Assembly (NCBI GenBank): GCA_035296965.1 | Contig: DATGZX010000023.1 | Location: 1 to 35,100, forward strand | DNA from: DATGZX01 sp035296965 | Lineage (GTDB): Bacteria > Planctomycetota > Planctomycetia > Gemmatales > Gemmataceae | Reading direction: 5' to 3' | DNA: 35,100 nt | Part shown: positions 32,637 through 35,100 of the stretch, piece by piece | Numbering within the stretch: the first letter of the stretch is position 1 | Layout: each line of letters starts with the position of its first letter | Notes under the pieces: model-generated | Seen by the model: the letters and a program-made list of their open reading frames with translations, nothing else | Told to the model about the DNA's origin: nothing | Databases searched by the model: none | Translations under genes and position numbers: made by a program

Positions 32637-33974
32637 ATGGCGAGCGAGACGCATGAAAAGAACGGCCATCCCGAACCTGCCAAAGCCAGTCCCAGCAAGG
32701 CTTTTTTCGTAGAGATGCTCACACAAGACATCAGCCTCAGCGACTGCATCCTTGACCTCGTTGACAACTCGATCCACAGCCTGATCAGGAGAGAAAACCT
32801 CGATGTGATGGAGCATTTGATTGATGGAACGAGCCCACCAAAGGTAAGGGCGCAGGTTAACATCGAGTTTACCCCTTCGAAATTTAGTATTTCCGATACT
32901 TGCGGCGGGATTTCCATTGAGGAGGCTCGGAATCAGGTCTTCCTCCTCGGTAAGCCCACCGTAGACAAGAAGCACGCCGGCTTGGGCGTCTACGGAATCG
33001 GGATGAAGCGCGCCCTCTTCAAGATGGGCAGGAGCATCTGCGTCTCTTCGAACACGCAAGTGGAAGAGTGGAAGATCAACATCGAAGTCGATTCATGGGA
33101 GAGCTCCGACGAATGGGATTTCCCATTCGCGTATGCAAGAGAAAAGAAAAGGCCCTCAGGTGGCACCTCGCTCGAAGTCTCCAGACTTTACCCGGTCATA
33201 ACCACGCAATTTGGAAGCAAGGCGCTCCAGGACATTCTAGAAAAGCGAATCGCGACTGCCTATGCGCTCTTCCTACAGGCTGGGCTCGGGATCAGAATTA
33301 ACACCGCAACGCCGAGGCCTGATCTGCCGGAAATCGGGGGGTCAAAGCAACTTCAACCCGTTCGCAAACTCACAAGAGAGGACGGAGTAGATATTCTCAT
33401 CATGGCCGGAATCACGCCCGCCACCGACAGAGACCCAAGAGGGTGGTACGTTTTTTGCAACGGGCGAATGGTGCTCGCCGCGAACCGAACCGACGACACT
33501 GGCTGGGGAGTGAACGAACATCCGGCATTCCATTCCAAATTCAACCATTTCATCGGGTACGTGTGCTTCAGGTCAAAGGATGTCCGCAAGCTTCCCTGGA
33601 AGACGACAAAAGAAGGCATTGTTCGCGAATCACCGGTATATCAACGAGCACTCGCGGAAATGCGGATTCAGAGTCGACCCATCTTGGATTTCTTCAACCG
33701 AATGTACCCGGACGATCCGGCCAAGAGTGAACCCGAGCACAAGGTATTCCAACAGGCGAGGGGCCGGCCGGTCAAGGACATCGCCAGCGCGCCGAATAAG
33801 GCCTTTGAGGCGACGCTCCTTCGCACAACCGATGACGATCTGGTCTCGATTCAGTACAAACGCCCAAAGAGAAAAATCAAGAAACTTAAGGAGGCTATCA
33901 ATAAACCCGGCGCGTCTGCCGCGCGGGTGGGGGAGTTAACCTTCGACGAATTCTACGAAAGGCACTGCAAGTAA
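32637..33974 (+). CDS. GHKL ATPase (Hsp90/MORC-like), putative defence-pair subunit
   Basis: The protein is 445 residues and soluble. AAAGG lies about nine bases before the ATG. It has the Bergerat ATP-binding fold: N-box LDLVDNSIHSL (about 40-50), G1 box Asp87-TCGG, and G2 box GLGVYGIGMK (115-124). In the N-box the catalytic Glu is replaced by Asp, as in some HATPase_c_3 proteins. A transducer-like domain follows (about 165-345), with a PWKTTKEGI segment reminiscent of MORC/MutL-type S5 domains. The C-terminal ~60 residues are basic (RPKRKIKKLKEA) and could bind nucleic acid. It is not a histidine kinase, as no phospho-acceptor domain is present. Its stop overlaps the start of the next gene by one base (TAATG). 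MORC-like ATPases have been reported in restriction and conflict systems; a defence role here is inference. Confidence 0.8.
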   Translation: MASETHEKNGHPEPAKASPSKAFFVEMLTQDISLSDCILDLVDNSIHSLIRRENLDVMEHLIDGTSPPKVRAQVNIEFTPSKFSISDTCGGISIEEARNQVFLLGKPTVDKKHAGLGVYGIGMKRALFKMGRSICVSSNTQVEEWKINIEVDSWESSDEWDFPFAYAREKKRPSGGTSLEVSRLYPVITTQFGSKALQDILEKRIATAYALFLQAGLGIRINTATPRPDLPEIGGSKQLQPVRKLTREDGVDILIMAGITPATDRDPRGWYVFCNGRMVLAANRTDDTGWGVNEHPAFHSKFNHFIGYVCFRSKDVRKLPWKTTKEGIVRESPVYQRALAEMRIQSRPILDFFNRMYPDDPAKSEPEHKVFQQARGRPVKDIASAPNKAFEATLLRTTDDDLVSIQYKRPKRKIKKLKEAINKPGASAARVGELTFDEFYERHCK

Positions 33975-34945
33975 TGGACCGCCCAACGAGCTCATTCAAA
34001 CAATTCCACTACGGCCTCCGCCCCTCAAAGCAGGTGGAACGAAAAGTGATGATCGAGGTGCTCCACAGCCTTGCCCGTGTAGGCTGTTCCATCTCCGAAT
34101 ACGCCTATCTCGGGTTCGGCTCTGTCTATTACGTCGATTTTGTCATGTTCCATAAGTATTTGTTCATTCAGCAAATGGTCTGCGTGGAATGGAGTGACAC
34201 CCCCAAGCGGATGAAATTCAATAAGCCCTTCAAGTTCATCAAGTTAAAGCTCATGCGGCTTGCGGACTACATTTCGAAGATCCGCCCCCGGACCCAATAT
34301 CTCGTGTGGCTCGACTACGACTGGGCCCTCGATCCTGACATGCTGCGGGACATAGACGGCTGTATCACGACCCTTGCTCCCCAGAGCATCTTCATCGTCA
34401 CAATTGATGCGAGGCCCAGGCTGCCAGCAGAGTATCCGGATGTAGACGCACAGTCCGAGAAAGAACGACGACGGACGACCGTCCGCGCGTACAATGAATG
34501 GTTCACGAAGTACTTAGGTCGGCGAGTGACGGACGATGATCTTGAGGGCAAGGACGTTGGCCCGCTTTTCTACCAAGTAGTCATGGAGCGAATTCGGGAA
34601 TCGATCAGAATTCGAACAGGCTTGCAGTTTCAACAGCTTTTTCATTTCCTTTACGCGGACGGGGCGCCAATGCTAACAATTGGCGGCATGATCGGTACCG
34701 GGGAACAACTTCAGAATCTTGCCGAGAAGAATATCCTTAGCCACCGTTTTGTCAGGACGGGACCAGACTATTTGAGAATTTCTGTTCCTCCCCTCACGGC
34801 TCGGGAGAAGTATTGGATTGACAGCAACCTGGACAAAAAGCTTTGCCTGAAGAATCTTGCGTTCGAGTTGGATGACGAGGAGTTGTTGGATAACTATCGC
34901 ATTTTTTACAAAGAGTACCCTACCTACTCCGAGACATTGCTGTAA
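33974..34945 (+). CDS. Putative O-methyltransferase-like protein (Methyltransf_35-like)
   Basis: The protein is 323 residues. It begins on the last base of the upstream stop, so it is translationally coupled. It reads as a Rossmann-type methyltransferase: a motif I-like YLGFGS at 45-50, followed by an acidic end of strand 2, Glu72 (MVCVEW), and a motif IV-like WLDYD at 112-116. The FNKPFKFIKLK segment (82-92) is, as I recall, typical of the family annotated as putative O-methyltransferase (Methyltransf_35). I am moderately sure of that name. A helical insertion (about 145-230) and a C-terminal helical region (about 280-323) may be substrate- or partner-binding. Pairing with a GHKL ATPase suggests that the two act as one complex, possibly modifying a nucleic acid or a small molecule. 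Confidence 0.75.
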   Translation: MDRPTSSFKQFHYGLRPSKQVERKVMIEVLHSLARVGCSISEYAYLGFGSVYYVDFVMFHKYLFIQQMVCVEWSDTPKRMKFNKPFKFIKLKLMRLADYISKIRPRTQYLVWLDYDWALDPDMLRDIDGCITTLAPQSIFIVTIDARPRLPAEYPDVDAQSEKERRRTTVRAYNEWFTKYLGRRVTDDDLEGKDVGPLFYQVVMERIRESIRIRTGLQFQQLFHFLYADGAPMLTIGGMIGTGEQLQNLAEKNILSHRFVRTGPDYLRISVPPLTAREKYWIDSNLDKKLCLKNLAFELDDEELLDNYRIFYKEYPTYSETLL

Positions 34946-34950
34946 ATTCC

Positions 34951-34972
34951 TTCGCCCGGAAGACAGGGCGAA
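34951..34972. terminator. Hairpin between convergent genes
   Basis: A perfect 7-bp stem (TTCGCCC/GGGCGAA) with an 8-nt loop lies just after the methyltransferase-like stop and before the stop of the minus-strand frame at 34977. It fits a bidirectional terminator, although no T-run follows. The right arm (CAGGGCGAACGC) could alternatively be part of an IS end. Confidence 0.4.
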
Positions 34973-34976
34973 CGCA

Positions 34977-35100
34977 TCAAACTTTCTCTAGGTTTCGTGC
35001 CCCAGCCAAGGTTTCCTCGAGAAAACCCGTGTCCAAGGCAGCCGCCTTGCGTTTCCGTGCGATGCTCGTTTTGGCCGGATTCCGCTTGAGCAGGCTTAAC
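34977..35100 (-). CDS. C-terminal end of a probable transposase (ISAs1-like?), partial
   Basis: A minus-strand frame is open at the right edge and stops at 34977. It encodes 40 residues ending FLEETLAGARNLEKV. The basic segment SLLKRNPAKTSIARKRKAAA resembles the C-terminus of ISAs1-family transposases (ALxLLKR...SI..KR..A...FL...L pattern). This is recognition from a short tail and is uncertain; the catalytic part lies outside the window. If correct, it would put an insertion sequence directly next to the GHKL/methyltransferase pair. Confidence 0.45.
   Translation of the reverse strand, partial: LSLLKRNPAKTSIARKRKAAALDTGFLEETLAGARNLEKV

Noticed and set aside
1..35100. tRNA or rRNA genes
   Set aside because: I looked for T-arm GTTCGAATC-type motifs and conserved rRNA words in the spacers and saw none.

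Overview
The window looks like a chromosomal segment of a planctomycete, most likely of the Gemmataceae type. The evidence is high GC, a Ser/Thr-kinase-FGE fusion carrying several DUF1080 domains, a protein with the planctomycete-associated TIGR03000 domain, a redoxin/cytochrome c/copper-monooxygenase fusion, a PQQ-type beta-propeller protein, and many palindromic intergenic repeats. The taxonomic call rests on recognising these families by eye; no search was run.

Layout. (1) 1-9955, plus strand: the 3' part of a very large membrane Ser/Thr kinase with FGE, LamG-like and four DUF1080 domains; a 407-bp element of nested inverted repeats; a secreted protein of unknown function; a membrane FHA protein; and a double-FHA protein. 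Kinase plus FHA readers suggests a phosphothreonine signalling neighbourhood. (2) 10064-12334: a DUF4287/DUF5655 protein (minus) and a secreted beta-propeller protein (plus), with a repeat-rich spacer between them. (3) 12375-19268, minus strand: a multipass membrane patatin-like lipase followed by a 1238-residue protein with a large, apparently extracytoplasmic domain resembling type-1 periplasmic-binding proteins and about ten transmembrane helices. REP-like palindromes lie between them and upstream. (4) 19926-23031, plus strand: a triple-PAS NarL-type histidine kinase whose translationally coupled downstream frame is only 31 codons, then a secreted TIGR03000 protein preceded by a near-perfect sigma-54 (-24/-12) promoter. 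(5) 23236-29096, minus strand: a secreted trypsin-like protease, a DUF433/DUF5615 toxin-antitoxin-like pair, an M14/DUF2817 peptidase, and the redoxin-cytochrome c-copper monooxygenase fusion. (6) 29423-31987, plus strand: a PilT-type ATPase and an MFS exporter. (7) 32637-34945, plus strand: a tightly coupled pair, a GHKL (Hsp90/MORC-like) ATPase and a Rossmann methyltransferase-like protein, followed by what looks like the C-terminus of a transposase running off the window on the minus strand.

The two best candidates for an undescribed system are the GHKL ATPase/methyltransferase-like pair (defence-like architecture, lower GC by eye, transposase beside it) and the membrane patatin/receptor-like pair (a sensor and an effector lipase). 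Both functional proposals are inference. Long frames antisense to the large genes are shadows and are left out.
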